Positions 1 to 8,685 are shown, counted from the stretch's first letter. The stretch: 64,000 bases of DNA from Flavisolibacter ginsenosidimutans (GCF_007970805.1 NZ_CP042433.1:2108001-2172000); one strand, 5' to 3'. Made by a program: numbers and translations. Notes: generated by a model not told the origin, from the letters alone.

Positions 1-252
1 TTCAATAATCGCTGCCTTTTTCTCTTTTTCGTACAGCACGTTTTCGCCCACGATGCCGATGTGCGCCACGCCGTCTTCCACGTATTGCGGGATGTCGTCG
101 TCGCGGAGGAAATAAACTTCCAGCGGAAAATTATCGGCAACGGTGCGCAGATGGCTGCCACTGCTTTTTACGGCAATGCCGCAATCGTTCAAAAGCTTGA
201 TGCTGTCTTCGTGCAGCCGACCGGATTTTTGAATGGCCAGTTTCAGGTTCAT
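1..252 (-). CDS. hisG: ATP phosphoribosyltransferase, N-terminal part (runs off window)
   Basis: First enzyme of histidine biosynthesis; it condenses ATP with PRPP in the cytoplasm. Translating the minus strand from the ATG at 252 gives 84 residues beginning MNLKLAIQKSGRLHEDSIKL, followed by DNFPLEVYFLRDDDIPQYV and GVAHIGIVGENVL. This matches the N-terminal HisG fold, including the QKSGRL substrate loop and the DIPxYVxxG segment. The rest lies beyond position 1. It is the first gene of the transcript, directly after the leader peptide and attenuator at 262-365, so the operon is probably controlled by histidyl-tRNA charging. Identity is firm; the short or long form of the enzyme cannot be told from this fragment. 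Confidence 0.93.
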   Translation of the reverse strand, partial: MNLKLAIQKSGRLHEDSIKLLNDCGIAVKSSGSHLRTVADNFPLEVYFLRDDDIPQYVEDGVAHIGIVGENVLYEKEKKAAIIE

Positions 253-261
253 AAAAAAATA

Positions 262-288
262 AAAAGGCTTACACCGGGTAAGCCTTTT
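262..288 (-). terminator. his attenuator terminator hairpin
   Basis: On the minus strand AAAAGGCTTAC (278-288) and GTAAGCCTTTT (262-272) form an 11-bp perfect stem with a 5-nt loop, followed by a T-rich tract (251-261) that runs straight into the hisG start. The 8 nt at 276-283 can instead pair with 316-323 (GGGTAAGC with GCTTACCC), which destroys the stem. A third possible pairing joins 346-352, inside the His codons, to 300-306 (TACACAT with ATGTGTA). Confidence 0.88.
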
Positions 289-317
289 GTTTAATGTTGT
301 ACACATGCTCCAACAGC

Positions 318-365
318 TTACCCTTGCGGAACTGCGTGATGGTGGATGTGTAAATGTTTTTTCAT
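318..365 (-). CDS. hisL: his operon leader peptide (15 aa, five His)
   Basis: The minus-strand ORF encodes MKKHLHIHHHAVPQG and a TAA stop. Five of 15 residues are histidine, three of them consecutive. It lies between a promoter-like sequence (373-404) and a hairpin-plus-T-tract (262-288) just ahead of hisG. The stop codon lies inside the 8-nt segment 316-323, whose transcript can pair with the 5' arm of the terminator hairpin (276-283). This is the classic arrangement in which ribosome stalling at His codons sets the choice between antiterminator and terminator. The ATG is only 7 nt from the -7 box, so the leader may itself be read from a leaderless transcript. The function is inferred from architecture. 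Confidence 0.88.
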   Translation of the reverse strand: MKKHLHIHHHAVPQG

Positions 366-372
366 TGAGCCG

Positions 373-404
373 CAAAAATAAGCGCCTCTCTATTTAAGAG
401 CAAA
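373..404 (-). promoter_or_regulatory. Bacteroidota-type promoter of the his leader
   Basis: Minus strand: TATTTTTG at 373-380 fits the TAnnTTTG -7 consensus. TTTG at 401-404 is a -33 element at a spacing of 20 nt. The leader ATG follows 7 nt after the -7 box. Confidence 0.65.
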
Positions 405-476
405 TGTTTTTTGCCCGTATCAAGCCATTCCTTATTATACTTGTTCCATATTTAAAAAGGATAATCGTTTTAACCC

Positions 477-1310
477 ATGCGTAAACTGTGTTTTCTTCTC
501 CTCAGCTTCTTCTTTGCTTCCTCTTTGTTTGCCGCTATCGTTGACACCGTTGCCATCAAAAGCAATGCAATGAACAAAACACGCAAATGCGTTGTAATAA
601 TTCCCGGCAATGACCGAAAAGCAAAAAATCTTTTTCCGACCGTTTACTTGTTGCACGGCTTCGGTGGCAATTACAGTAACTGGATAACCAAAGTGCCGCA
701 ATTGCAGGCTTACGCCGATGAATACAAAATTCTTCTCGTGTGTCCCGACGGAGAATTTAGCAGTTGGTATTATGACAGTCCGATAGACAGTTCGATGCGG
801 TATGAAACCTACATTGCCAAAGAAGTTCCGGCTTTTATTGAAGCACATTACCCTGTAATTAAGGATCGAAGAGCAAGGGCCATTTCGGGTTTAAGCATGG
901 GCGGCCACGGCGGCTTGTTTCTCGGCTTTCGTCACGCAGATTTTTTTGGCGCCTGCGGCAGCATGAGCGGCGCCTTGCTGATTGAACGCATCACCCGCGG
1001 TTACCAGGTAGAAAAACGCCTCGGCGACACGGCGAATAAACAACGTTATGACGAATACTCCATCATGAAACAAATGGAAAGTTATCCGAAAGATTCGCTG
1101 GCCATTATCATGGACACAGGCACAGAAGATTTTATTGTGGAGATGAGCCGTGCCGCGCACAAAAAAATGCTGGACTTGAAAATTCCGCACGATTACATTG
1201 AGCGTCCCGGCAAACACGATTGGGCTTATTGGCGCACAGCGGTACAGTTTCAGTTGCTGTTCTTTAAGAATTATTTCAACCGCAACTTTGCTTCCAAATC
1301 ATCCACATAA
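477..1310 (+). CDS. secreted esterase of the alpha/beta-hydrolase (PF00756-type) family
   Basis: 277 residues with an N-terminal signal peptide (about 1-20, ending SSLFAA). The hydrolase core has a YLLHGFGG oxyanion region (about 57-64), a GLSMGGHGG nucleophile elbow with Ser140, acidic residues in GTEDF (about 215-219) and a C-terminal His247 in GKHDW, a complete catalytic triad layout. The family includes S-formylglutathione hydrolase, feruloyl esterases and mycolyltransferase-like esterases. Substrate cannot be read from sequence; periplasmic or extracellular ester hydrolysis is likely. It stops 10 nt before the epimerase gene, so the two are probably cotranscribed. The start at 477 is the one that gives the signal peptide. 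Confidence 0.85.
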   Translation: MRKLCFLLLSFFFASSLFAAIVDTVAIKSNAMNKTRKCVVIIPGNDRKAKNLFPTVYLLHGFGGNYSNWITKVPQLQAYADEYKILLVCPDGEFSSWYYDSPIDSSMRYETYIAKEVPAFIEAHYPVIKDRRARAISGLSMGGHGGLFLGFRHADFFGACGSMSGALLIERITRGYQVEKRLGDTANKQRYDEYSIMKQMESYPKDSLAIIMDTGTEDFIVEMSRAAHKKMLDLKIPHDYIERPGKHDWAYWRTAVQFQLLFFKNYFNRNFASKSST

Positions 1311-1320
1311 ACATTTCACC

Positions 1321-2244
1321 ATGCAAGTTATCTTAGGCGGGGGCGGCGCCATCGGCACTGAATTAGCCAAGGCATTAAAAACATACAACACGACCATCCG
1401 TATCGTCAGCCGTACGCCGAAAAAAGTTAATGAAGAAGATGCAATTTTTGCCGCGGACCTTACCGATGAAACAGCCGTTAACAAAGCGGTAGAAGGCGCG
1501 GACGTTGTTTACCTCGTTGCCGGTCTGCCGTACAAATTGAAGGTCTGGCAAACACAATGGCCGCAAATCGTTCGCAACGTTATTCGCGCCTGCGAACAAC
1601 AAAAGGCAAAGCTTGTTTTCTTCGACAACATTTACCTCTACGGGCAAGAAAGCATTGGTCATCTCACTGAAGACGCTCCCGTTGATCCACCGAGCAAAAA
1701 GGGAAAAGTTCGGGCGCAGATTGCCCAACTGATTTTTGAGGAAGTAAAGGCCGGAAGGTTAACGGCCATGATTGTCCGCGCGGCTGATTTTTACGGTCCC
1801 GGCATAAACACAAGCGTATTGCAGGAAACCGTTTACAAAAATTTCAGGAAAGGCAAAGCGGCTTTCTGGATGGGCGACCGCTCTAAAATTCATTCGTTTA
1901 CGTATACACCCGATGCGGCCAGGGCCACTGCTTTACTGGGCAACACGCCGGATGCTTACAACCAGGTTTGGCACCTGCCAACCAGTGATGAAAAGTTTAC
2001 CGGCAACGATTGGATTGATTTGTTTGCACAAATGATGAAGGTAAAACGCAAAGCCGTGACCGTTTCCAAACCGATGGTCCGTTTGATGGGATTGTTTAAT
2101 CCGCTGATGAAGGAGATGGTGGAAATGATGTACCAGAACAACCGCGATTATTTTTTTGACAGCACAAAATTCAAAAAAAGGTTTCCTCATTTCAAGACCA
2201 CGTCTTACGAGAACGGCACCAAAGAAATTTTAGCCGCAGAATAA
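1321..2244 (+). CDS. NAD-dependent epimerase/dehydratase family protein
   Basis: 307 residues from the ATG at 1321, which directly precedes MQVILGGGGAIGTEL. The GxxGxxG dinucleotide loop covers residues 6-12. It is followed by an acidic second strand end (AADLTD) and VYLVAGLPY, all typical of an extended short-chain dehydrogenase Rossmann fold. An obvious YxxxK catalytic pair is not seen at the usual place (FFDNIYLYGQES), so it may be an atypical member that binds NAD(P) without classical epimerase chemistry. A longer in-frame start at 1198 would overlap the esterase gene and lacks support. It is followed by a strong bidirectional terminator. Confidence 0.82.
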   Translation: MQVILGGGGAIGTELAKALKTYNTTIRIVSRTPKKVNEEDAIFAADLTDETAVNKAVEGADVVYLVAGLPYKLKVWQTQWPQIVRNVIRACEQQKAKLVFFDNIYLYGQESIGHLTEDAPVDPPSKKGKVRAQIAQLIFEEVKAGRLTAMIVRAADFYGPGINTSVLQETVYKNFRKGKAAFWMGDRSKIHSFTYTPDAARATALLGNTPDAYNQVWHLPTSDEKFTGNDWIDLFAQMMKVKRKAVTVSKPMVRLMGLFNPLMKEMVEMMYQNNRDYFFDSTKFKKRFPHFKTTSYENGTKEILAAE

Positions 2245-2270
2245 CTGTATGCGCAGAATCCTCCGGATAA

Positions 2271-2309
2271 AGTAAAGCCCGAAAGCATTTACCGCTTTCG
2301 GGCTTTACT
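2271..2309. terminator. bidirectional terminator
   Basis: A 16-bp perfect stem (2271-2286 with 2294-2309) with a 7-nt loop lies between the convergent epimerase gene and the minus-strand gene at 2340-3047. The stem ends are A/T-rich on both strands. Confidence 0.85.
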
Positions 2310-2341
2310 TATCAACCCATTAACGCAGTAACTTATTAACT
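2310..2341. repeat. octamer word array (type NNNTAACN)
   Basis: Four 8-nt words in register with TAAC or CAAC at fixed phase: TATCAACC, CATTAACG, CAGTAACT, TATTAACT. Read on the minus strand the word is AGTTAATA/AGTTACTG, the same lexicon as the array 37 kb away at 39063-39141. It abuts a terminator and covers the stop codon of the minus-strand gene. No second arm is present. Confidence 0.7.
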
Positions 2342-3047
2342 ATCCCCCCGTACTTCCGTCCCGCACCTTGATCTTTTTCTTGCCCGCGTTTTTCTTTTCG
2401 TATTCCAGTACTTCTTTGGGTTTTGCTGCCTGTTTCTTCTCTTCTTTTTTCGCGACGGGTTTGCCGGTAGCGGGATCTATAGGCGCAAGTTCATCAGTTG
2501 TTTGAGCAGTGTCGTCGTCTTTTGTTTTGAGTCGGTTCAAAACATACTGTTCCGTTTTTTCAATGCGGCCGGTTTGCGGGTCGTAATAACGCCACGTACC
2601 GTGCTTTACGGAAGCTTCGTCAAGTTTTACAATCTGGAAGCGAAGAATTTTTGTCGCATCATTAATGTCGTAAACAGGAATGGTGTCGTAAGGGCTTTTC
2701 GGGTTGGCAGCGAGCCAGCTTTCTTCGCGAATCAAATCCTCCGCGGTATTGAAATATTGGCACTTTCCGTCCTTTTGTCCCCAGCGGTAGTTCTCAATCG
2801 CCAGTTTATCGCCTTGCAACGAGTAACGCACCCACCGGCCTTCACGCTGATCATTTACAAAAAAGCCTTCTTCCTCATAACCCGGATTGCCGCGCAATTC
2901 GTCCACATGAAAGAACCACGGGCCTTGTTTCAATCCTTTTGCGTCCACGCGGTTCAGCGTGTCGCCCTTTACGCCAATGATGTAGTTTTTCCATTGCGCC
3001 TTTGCACCCAGCGACAACAACAACACGAAAGAAAAGATGTAACGCAT
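2340..3047 (-). CDS. secreted MORN-like repeat protein, function unknown
   Basis: 235 residues with a signal peptide (about 1-17, ending GAKAQ). The body contains segments such as LKQGPWFFHVDE, QREGRWVRY, QKDGKCQYF and VKHGTWRYYDPQTGR. These resemble the GxWxxY repeats of the MORN_2 'antitoxin-like' family common in Bacteroidota. From about residue 175 the chain turns low-complexity and lysine-rich (KKEEKKQAAK, KKNAGKKKIKV). It is probably periplasmic or on the cell surface. It is divergent from the beta-propeller gene at 3096. No enzymatic motif is visible. Confidence 0.7.
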   Translation of the reverse strand: MRYIFSFVLLLSLGAKAQWKNYIIGVKGDTLNRVDAKGLKQGPWFFHVDELRGNPGYEEEGFFVNDQREGRWVRYSLQGDKLAIENYRWGQKDGKCQYFNTAEDLIREESWLAANPKSPYDTIPVYDINDATKILRFQIVKLDEASVKHGTWRYYDPQTGRIEKTEQYVLNRLKTKDDDTAQTTDELAPIDPATGKPVAKKEEKKQAAKPKEVLEYEKKNAGKKKIKVRDGSTGG

Positions 3048-3095
3048 AGTTTGTTAAGTTTGGCCTTCTTTGCTAAACGAAAAAAGACTGCATTT

Positions 3096-5684
3096 ATGTT
3101 TTCAAAACTAAGATTTCCGGCCCTACTCTGTTCGGCAACGCTCGTTACAATTTTGTCAAATGCCCAAGTGAAACCAACACCGGCAGCGGAACGCATGAAG
3201 GTGGTGCAGCAACGGCAGGCACTGGAAAAAGCCTCTGTTTTAAACAGCATTCCGTTTCGCAGTATCGGTCCGTCGGTAATGAGCGGACGTGTGGTGGACA
3301 TTGACGCAAACCCATCCGACCCCACTGAATTTTACGTGGCTTACGCCAGCGGTGGCGTTTGGTACACGGATAACAACGGTCAATCCTTTGCCCCCGTTTT
3401 CGACAGCACCGAAACCTTGACCATTGGCGATATTGCCGTCAATTGGAAAAGCGGGACCATTTGGGTTGGAACGGGTGAAGTAAACAGCAGCCGTTCTTCT
3501 TATGCCGGCACGGGTGTTTACAAAAGCACCGACAAAGGCAAGACCTGGAAATGGATGGGCTTGCCTGATTCGCACCACATTGGCAAAATACAGTTGCATC
3601 CAACGGACGACAACACGGCTTGGGTGGCGGTGCTCGGCCATCTGTATTCGCCCAACGCAGAACGCGGCGTTTACAAAACAACCGATGGCGGACAAACCTG
3701 GAAAAAAACTTTATACATTGATGACAACACCGGCGCGGTTGATTTAGACATCAATCCGCAGAACCCGGGCGAAGTTTATGCAACTGTATGGTATCGCACA
3801 CGCAGCGCCTGGAATTTTGTGCCGAACGGGAAAACAAGCGGCATTTACAAAAGCACCGACGGCGGCAATACGTGGACGAACGTTACAAAAGAAGGTTCGG
3901 GATTTCCGCAGGGCGATATTTTGGGAAGAATTGGTGTAGCCGTTTACGCAAAGAACCCACAGATTGTTTACGCTGTTTTGGACAATCAAAAAGCAAAACC
4001 TGATACTGCGAAAAAAGATACTCTGGTGTATGCACTTGCCGAATTGAAAAATCTCACCAAAGAAAAATTTGCGCAACTGGAAGAACGAAAGATTGACACG
4101 CTTTTAAAACGGAACGGCATCCTGGGAAAGTACAGCGCAAGACAAATCAAAGAACAGGTAGCAACGGGGCAATTGCAAGCCACGGCGCTCTACGATTATC
4201 TATACATCAACACCGGTTTTGAGGGAACACCCATTGGTGCGGAAATTTACCGCAGTGATAACGGCGGCGGAAGCTGGAAAAAAGTAAACGAAAAAGAGTT
4301 GCCCATCAATTCTACCTACGGTTATTATTTCGGAAAGATTTACGTGTCGCCAACCAACCCGGATAAAGTATTTGCAATTGGTTTTACATCGCAGTATTCA
4401 ACCGATGGCGGAAAGACCTGGAAGAACATGGACAAGCCGAACGTGCATCCCGATCATCATGCCTTGTGGATTGACCCGCAACGCGACTCGCACCTGATTA
4501 ACGGCAATGATGGTGGCTTGAACATTACCTACGACAACGGCGAGCATTGGATAAAAGCCAACACGCCATCAGTGGGACAGTTTTATTCCGTGGTGGTTGA
4601 CAATGCAAGGCCGTACAACGTTTACGGTGGCCTGCAGGACAACGGCGTGTGGACAGGCCCTTCTACCAACCGCGAAAGCCCGAACTGGCAAGGCACGGGC
4701 GATTATCCGTTTAAAAGCATTATGGGTGGCGACGGCATGCAAGTGCAGGTAGATACAAGAGACAACCAAACGGTTTACACGGGTTTTCAGTTCGGCAATT
4801 ATTCACGTTTGAATAAACTGCAGCCACGCCAAACAGCAAAGCGCATTACGCCTTTGCATCCGCTTGGTGAAAAACCTTACCGCTTTAACTGGCAAACGCC
4901 GGTGCTCCTGAGTCAGCACAACCAGGACGTGGTTTATTTCGGCGGCAACAAATTTTTCCGCTCGATGAACAAAGCCGATACGATGTACGCAATGGCCGAT
5001 TTAACCAAAGGAGACAGAGGTGGAAATGTACCGTACGGAACGATTACAACCATTAGCGAATCGCCGCTGCGCTTTGGAGCCATTTACGCAGGTACAGATG
5101 ACGGCAACATTCAGCTTTCAAAAGACGGCGGTTATTCGTGGGCGCTGGTGAACAACAAGCCAACCAAAACAACCGATGCCAATCTTGCAACAGGTTTGTG
5201 GGTGAGCCGCGTAACGGCATCGAAGTTTAAAGAGTCAAGAGTATATGCAAGTTTGAACGGTTACCGCTTTGATGATTTCTCGCCTTATTTGTACGTGAGC
5301 GAAGATTACGGCGCCACCTGGAAACAACTTGGAAAAGATTTACCGCTTGAACCCGTGAACGTGGTAAAGGAAGACCCGAAAAACGAAAACATTTTGTACG
5401 TGGGTACCGATGGAGGTTTGTACGTAAGCTTTAACCGCGGGCAAAGCTTTATGCTTTGGAACGGCGGCTTGCCGAAGTCTGTTCCGGTACACGACATTGC
5501 GATTCAGGAACGCGACAACGAATTGGTATTGGGCACCCACGGCCGCAGTTTGTACGTGACTTCTTTAGCCGATGTGCAGGGTTTGCAAAAAGACAAGGAT
5601 TGGTTGAAGAAAAAGCCAAAGGAGAAACCTGTACAACGCCAACGCAGAGACGAAGAAGAAAGCGAGCCTGGAGAACAAGATTGA
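3096..5684 (+). CDS. secreted sortilin/VPS10-type beta-propeller glycosidase-like protein
   Basis: 862 residues from the ATG at 3096, chosen because it gives a signal peptide (MFSKLRFPALLCSATLVTIL, then SNAQ); the open frame extends further upstream without support. At least seven Asp-box motifs (S/T-x-D-x-G-x-T-W) are visible: STDKGKTW, TTDGGQTW, STDGGNTW, SDNGGGSW, STDGGKTW, SKDGGYSW and SEDYGATW. This marks a multi-bladed propeller of the BNR/VPS10/GH74-like superfamily. Bacteroidota proteins of this kind are often labelled glycosyl hydrolase, but the catalytic acids of GH74 cannot be assigned by eye. The last about 30 residues are charged and low-complexity. A terminator follows. Confidence 0.82.
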   Translation: MFSKLRFPALLCSATLVTILSNAQVKPTPAAERMKVVQQRQALEKASVLNSIPFRSIGPSVMSGRVVDIDANPSDPTEFYVAYASGGVWYTDNNGQSFAPVFDSTETLTIGDIAVNWKSGTIWVGTGEVNSSRSSYAGTGVYKSTDKGKTWKWMGLPDSHHIGKIQLHPTDDNTAWVAVLGHLYSPNAERGVYKTTDGGQTWKKTLYIDDNTGAVDLDINPQNPGEVYATVWYRTRSAWNFVPNGKTSGIYKSTDGGNTWTNVTKEGSGFPQGDILGRIGVAVYAKNPQIVYAVLDNQKAKPDTAKKDTLVYALAELKNLTKEKFAQLEERKIDTLLKRNGILGKYSARQIKEQVATGQLQATALYDYLYINTGFEGTPIGAEIYRSDNGGGSWKKVNEKELPINSTYGYYFGKIYVSPTNPDKVFAIGFTSQYSTDGGKTWKNMDKPNVHPDHHALWIDPQRDSHLINGNDGGLNITYDNGEHWIKANTPSVGQFYSVVVDNARPYNVYGGLQDNGVWTGPSTNRESPNWQGTGDYPFKSIMGGDGMQVQVDTRDNQTVYTGFQFGNYSRLNKLQPRQTAKRITPLHPLGEKPYRFNWQTPVLLSQHNQDVVYFGGNKFFRSMNKADTMYAMADLTKGDRGGNVPYGTITTISESPLRFGAIYAGTDDGNIQLSKDGGYSWALVNNKPTKTTDANLATGLWVSRVTASKFKESRVYASLNGYRFDDFSPYLYVSEDYGATWKQLGKDLPLEPVNVVKEDPKNENILYVGTDGGLYVSFNRGQSFMLWNGGLPKSVPVHDIAIQERDNELVLGTHGRSLYVTSLADVQGLQKDKDWLKKKPKEKPVQRQRRDEEESEPGEQD

Positions 5685-5707
5685 TGAATAATGAAATAAC
5701 GTTTTCG

Positions 5708-5737
5708 AATGCCTGCATTAATGCAGGCATTTTTTTT
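5708..5737 (+). terminator. rho-independent terminator
   Basis: A 24-bp perfect palindrome (5708-5731, centre TTAA) followed by a run of T, just after the propeller gene. Confidence 0.88.
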
Positions 5738-5986
5738 ATGATTTTTTGCAGGACTTACATGAACGTTTACGAATCCGTAATGCCTGTTGCTTTTTCTATT
5801 GTATCCACATCTCTCGCCATTCCGTTTTCCAGAGGACATGTCATTAAAAAGAATGTCCAAAACTTGGTTTATTGACGATACTCATTCCAATTACTGACGG
5901 GCATCATGGACAGGGTGTAAAGCACCTGTGTACCTTACTTCCAAATTTTAAGAACGAATACGATTCTTCAAGTAAAACCGCGGTTT
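5738..5986. other. intergenic region before the heme-protein operon
   Basis: About 250 bp with no credible gene. It holds a dyad, GGACAT (5834-5839) and ATGTCC (5853-5858), with a 13-nt spacer, which could be a regulator site for the downstream operon. A short ORF running through here from 5456 is a shadow of the propeller gene. No clear TAnnTTTG box at a good distance was found. Confidence 0.4.
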
Positions 5987-7318
5987 ATGAGGCTCTTTAA
6001 AAAGAAATCCCTTTGGGTCATAACAACCATTTTATTGGCTATAGGTTATGCAGTTAGTTGTACAAAAGACAACCAGATACTGGACGTTCCCCAAATAAAC
6101 AACGCAACCGATCTTCTTTCCATGAAGGTGACTACACCGCCAACCATTGACGGAACTGTTGATGCGGCATGGGACAAGGCCACTAAATTAAACCTGACGC
6201 TCACCGTACCGGACCCGGGCAACAACCTGTTTGCAGGGTACATAGGTCAGTCCTATCCCGTTACACTTCGTTCGGTTTATGACGAACAGAATATTTATTT
6301 CCTGGCTGAATATGCGGACAATACAAAAAGTGTAAACGTAGCTACCTGGTATTTTGATCCGGCTACCAGCCGTTGGAACCAGGAACCAACCAGCAAAACA
6401 TTTGACGCAAACGGCGTGCTGACGAGAGACGGATTTGGAGAGGATAAACTTGCCATGCTTTGGAACATTGACAATTCAACGGCAAAGTTCAACGCACAAA
6501 CCTGTTATTCAAGTTGCCATGTGTTCACGCCTTATTTGGACTATTCGGTTACACCGGCTGTGATGAAGTCCAACGCCAACAGCGGCAATCACTATACGAA
6601 CGGCGTTAATGAAAAAATTGACATGTGGTGGGCACATTTAAGCAGGGATGTCATCTTCAACCAAATGGATGACAACTACCAGGATTGGGCCGGCGGACCC
6701 GGTGTTACAAATTTAACCGGCGGCTCGGGCAATGGCCGCCACGTTGACGGCATCACTGTATCCGGAGCATCTACTACCTGGCCCTTTGCACCAACTTATA
6801 CTTCCTCTCCCGTGCAAGGCGCAAGCAACAACCGGCAATCGCTAAAATTAGACGGGACCGGCGCGTCTGTGAATGTGCCTTTGTGGATTAAGCCCAATGC
6901 AAGCAACTATTATTACATTCTTGCCACCGATACATTACCGGGTGGAAGTGCGGTTAAAATAACCGGTGTCAGTTCCACAGGCGTGCTAACCTATAACGGC
7001 GGCAGCATTGACCCAAATGTTGGTACCGACTACCAAAGAACCGGCGACGCCGTTACCGGCGGAGACGGTCCAAAATGCTTTCCAAGCTACATCGCTTCGC
7101 CTTTGATTGGTGGCCGGGCCGACATTACCTGTTCTGCTGTTTACACTGGTTCGGGATGGATAGTTGAATACAAACGGGCATTAAAAACGGCTGATGTTTT
7201 AAAGCAGGATATTGATTTCACCAGTCTGCAAGACCAGCGATTTGGCATTGCCGTTTGGAACAAATCAAACAACCAACACGGCATTCAGCCCAACCTCACA
7301 CTAAAGTTTCAAAAATAA
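5987..7318 (+). CDS. lipoprotein with ethylbenzene-dehydrogenase-type heme domain and CX3CH site
   Basis: 443 residues. A lipoprotein signal ends in YAVSC (Cys25). From about residue 48 the sequence TPPTIDGTVDAAWDKA followed by a long beta-rich region matches the EB_dh family (heme-binding gamma subunit of ethylbenzene dehydrogenase and relatives). At 173-178 it has CYSSCH, a CX3CH motif rather than the canonical CX2CH, suggesting covalent c-type heme in addition. It is the first gene of a tight operon with two more predicted heme proteins and a DUF5777 barrel. A role in periplasmic electron transfer is inferred; the electron donor and acceptor are unknown. Confidence 0.78.
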   Translation: MRLFKKKSLWVITTILLAIGYAVSCTKDNQILDVPQINNATDLLSMKVTTPPTIDGTVDAAWDKATKLNLTLTVPDPGNNLFAGYIGQSYPVTLRSVYDEQNIYFLAEYADNTKSVNVATWYFDPATSRWNQEPTSKTFDANGVLTRDGFGEDKLAMLWNIDNSTAKFNAQTCYSSCHVFTPYLDYSVTPAVMKSNANSGNHYTNGVNEKIDMWWAHLSRDVIFNQMDDNYQDWAGGPGVTNLTGGSGNGRHVDGITVSGASTTWPFAPTYTSSPVQGASNNRQSLKLDGTGASVNVPLWIKPNASNYYYILATDTLPGGSAVKITGVSSTGVLTYNGGSIDPNVGTDYQRTGDAVTGGDGPKCFPSYIASPLIGGRADITCSAVYTGSGWIVEYKRALKTADVLKQDIDFTSLQDQRFGIAVWNKSNNQHGIQPNLTLKFQK

Positions 7319-7345
7319 GATGTCCACCAAGGAAGCTCATTCATC

Positions 7346-7747
7346 ATGCAACTGATTATGCAACATAAAAAAACGGCAATCGCGTTGATCCTGTGCGGAA
7401 GCATCTTTTCCCTGGTAAGCTGTTACAAGAACAAAACGGTTTTACAGGATACAGCCGAAATAACCAGAACGGTAACGTTCTCGCAGGACATCATTCCCAT
7501 CTTCAATAAAAGCTGCAACCTAAGCGGTTGTCACAGCAGCGGTGGTCAGGCACCCAATTTAACCGAGGCAAATGCTTTTAATTCTCTCACCATTGGGAAT
7601 TACATTGATAAAACCTCGCCTGAAAACAGCACGATTTATTTAAAGATGACTGGCAAACGCGGAACGCCAATGCCCGTGAGCGGAAGCAACAAGGATTACA
7701 ATGCGCTCATACTTGCCTGGATAAAACAAGGCGCCAACAACAATTAA
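7346..7747 (+). CDS. small lipoprotein with CX4CH heme motif
   Basis: 133 residues; a second ATG at 7358 is an equally possible start. The lipobox is LVSC (Cys26). The core FSQDIIPIFNKSCNLSGCHS has Cys57, Cys62 and His63, a CX4CH spacing. It resembles the short 'planctomycete cytochrome c-like' or heme-binding lipoproteins seen in Bacteroidota, where the segment 'DI.PIF...C...GCH' is characteristic. It contains MPVSG near the C-terminus, which may give the sixth (Met) ligand. It lies 27 nt after the EB_dh gene and 9 nt before the DUF5777 gene, so it is part of the same operon. Covalent heme attachment at CX4CH is known but uncommon, so this is an inference. Confidence 0.75.
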   Translation: MQLIMQHKKTAIALILCGSIFSLVSCYKNKTVLQDTAEITRTVTFSQDIIPIFNKSCNLSGCHSSGGQAPNLTEANAFNSLTIGNYIDKTSPENSTIYLKMTGKRGTPMPVSGSNKDYNALILAWIKQGANNN

Positions 7748-7756
7748 AAAGACGGT

Positions 7757-8653
7757 ATGAAACAACATAAACATTTACTTCTACTGTATCTCGCAACGCT
7801 TTTTCTTCTTACGCTTACAACGGAAAAACTGTTTGCACAGGATTCGACAGAGGCCGTGGTCGTAAAAAAAGCCAAGCCTGTGAAAAATACCTTCGGCAGT
7901 GTTTGGGTAATGGATAACCAAACGGTAATGGTGCCGGTAAAGGGTTCCTTCGAACTGGATATTCAGCACCGTTTTGGAACGGTTAGTAATGGTACAAAAG
8001 ACATGTTCGGACTCTTTGCTCCTTCCAACATAAGATTGGGTGTTTCGTATTCGCCCATCAAAAAATTATACCTGGGCGCCGGATTAACCAAAGAGCGAAT
8101 GCAGGTTGATGTAAATGCCAAGTACGCGTTGTTGCTACAAACACCGGGGATCATGCCGGTTAGCGTTTCCTACTTTACAAACATGGTGATTGATGCAAGA
8201 GACAAGAGCAATTTCCGTTACAGTGTAGACCGGTTCTCGTATTTCAACCAACTGCTCATTGCCCGGAAAATAACAGACCGCTTTTCAGCGCAGGTTGCGC
8301 CCAGTTTCTCCTGGTTTAACAACGCAGAAGCCTATGTTGACAGCAAGGGAGAAATTCAGAACAAAATGCACAATTATCATCTTGCGATATCGGTATTGGG
8401 CAGGCTAAAAATAACCGAGAAATCATCCATTATCGCAGGGTACGACCAACCGCTCACACAGCATCCGACAAACAATCCACACCCCAACATTTGCTTCGGC
8501 TTTGAGACGACTACCAGTTCGCATGCCTTCCAGGTTTTTGCCGGTAATTATGCGGGTATTGTACCGCAAAGCAATAACCTATTCAACCAAAACGATTACA
8601 CACAAGGGCAGTTTGTCGTTGGGTTTAACATTACCCACTTATGGGTTTTTTGA
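7757..8653 (+). CDS. DUF5777 family outer-membrane beta-barrel protein
   Basis: 298 residues with a signal peptide (about 1-27, ending KLFAQ). The mature part alternates aromatic and polar residues typical of beta-barrel strands (FGLFAPSNIRLGVSYSP, LYLGAGLTKERM) and contains the 'LDIQHRFGTV' segment I associate with DUF5777. In Bacteroidota such genes are repeatedly found with periplasmic c-type cytochromes, as here. It could form an outer-membrane channel or scaffold for the heme proteins encoded on both sides. No transport substrate can be read. Confidence 0.72.
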   Translation: MKQHKHLLLLYLATLFLLTLTTEKLFAQDSTEAVVVKKAKPVKNTFGSVWVMDNQTVMVPVKGSFELDIQHRFGTVSNGTKDMFGLFAPSNIRLGVSYSPIKKLYLGAGLTKERMQVDVNAKYALLLQTPGIMPVSVSYFTNMVIDARDKSNFRYSVDRFSYFNQLLIARKITDRFSAQVAPSFSWFNNAEAYVDSKGEIQNKMHNYHLAISVLGRLKITEKSSIIAGYDQPLTQHPTNNPHPNICFGFETTTSSHAFQVFAGNYAGIVPQSNNLFNQNDYTQGQFVVGFNITHLWVF

Positions 8654-8685
8654 TTTTCGCATGATCAACCTTTAAAACAAAAACA

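Noticed and set aside
61-294. 77-codon plus-strand ORF at the window start
   Set aside because: Antisense to hisG and the attenuator; composition of a shadow frame.
2502-3095. 200-residue N-terminal extension of the beta-propeller protein
   Set aside because: It is the antisense shadow of the minus-strand gene 2340-3047; the signal peptide starts at 3096.
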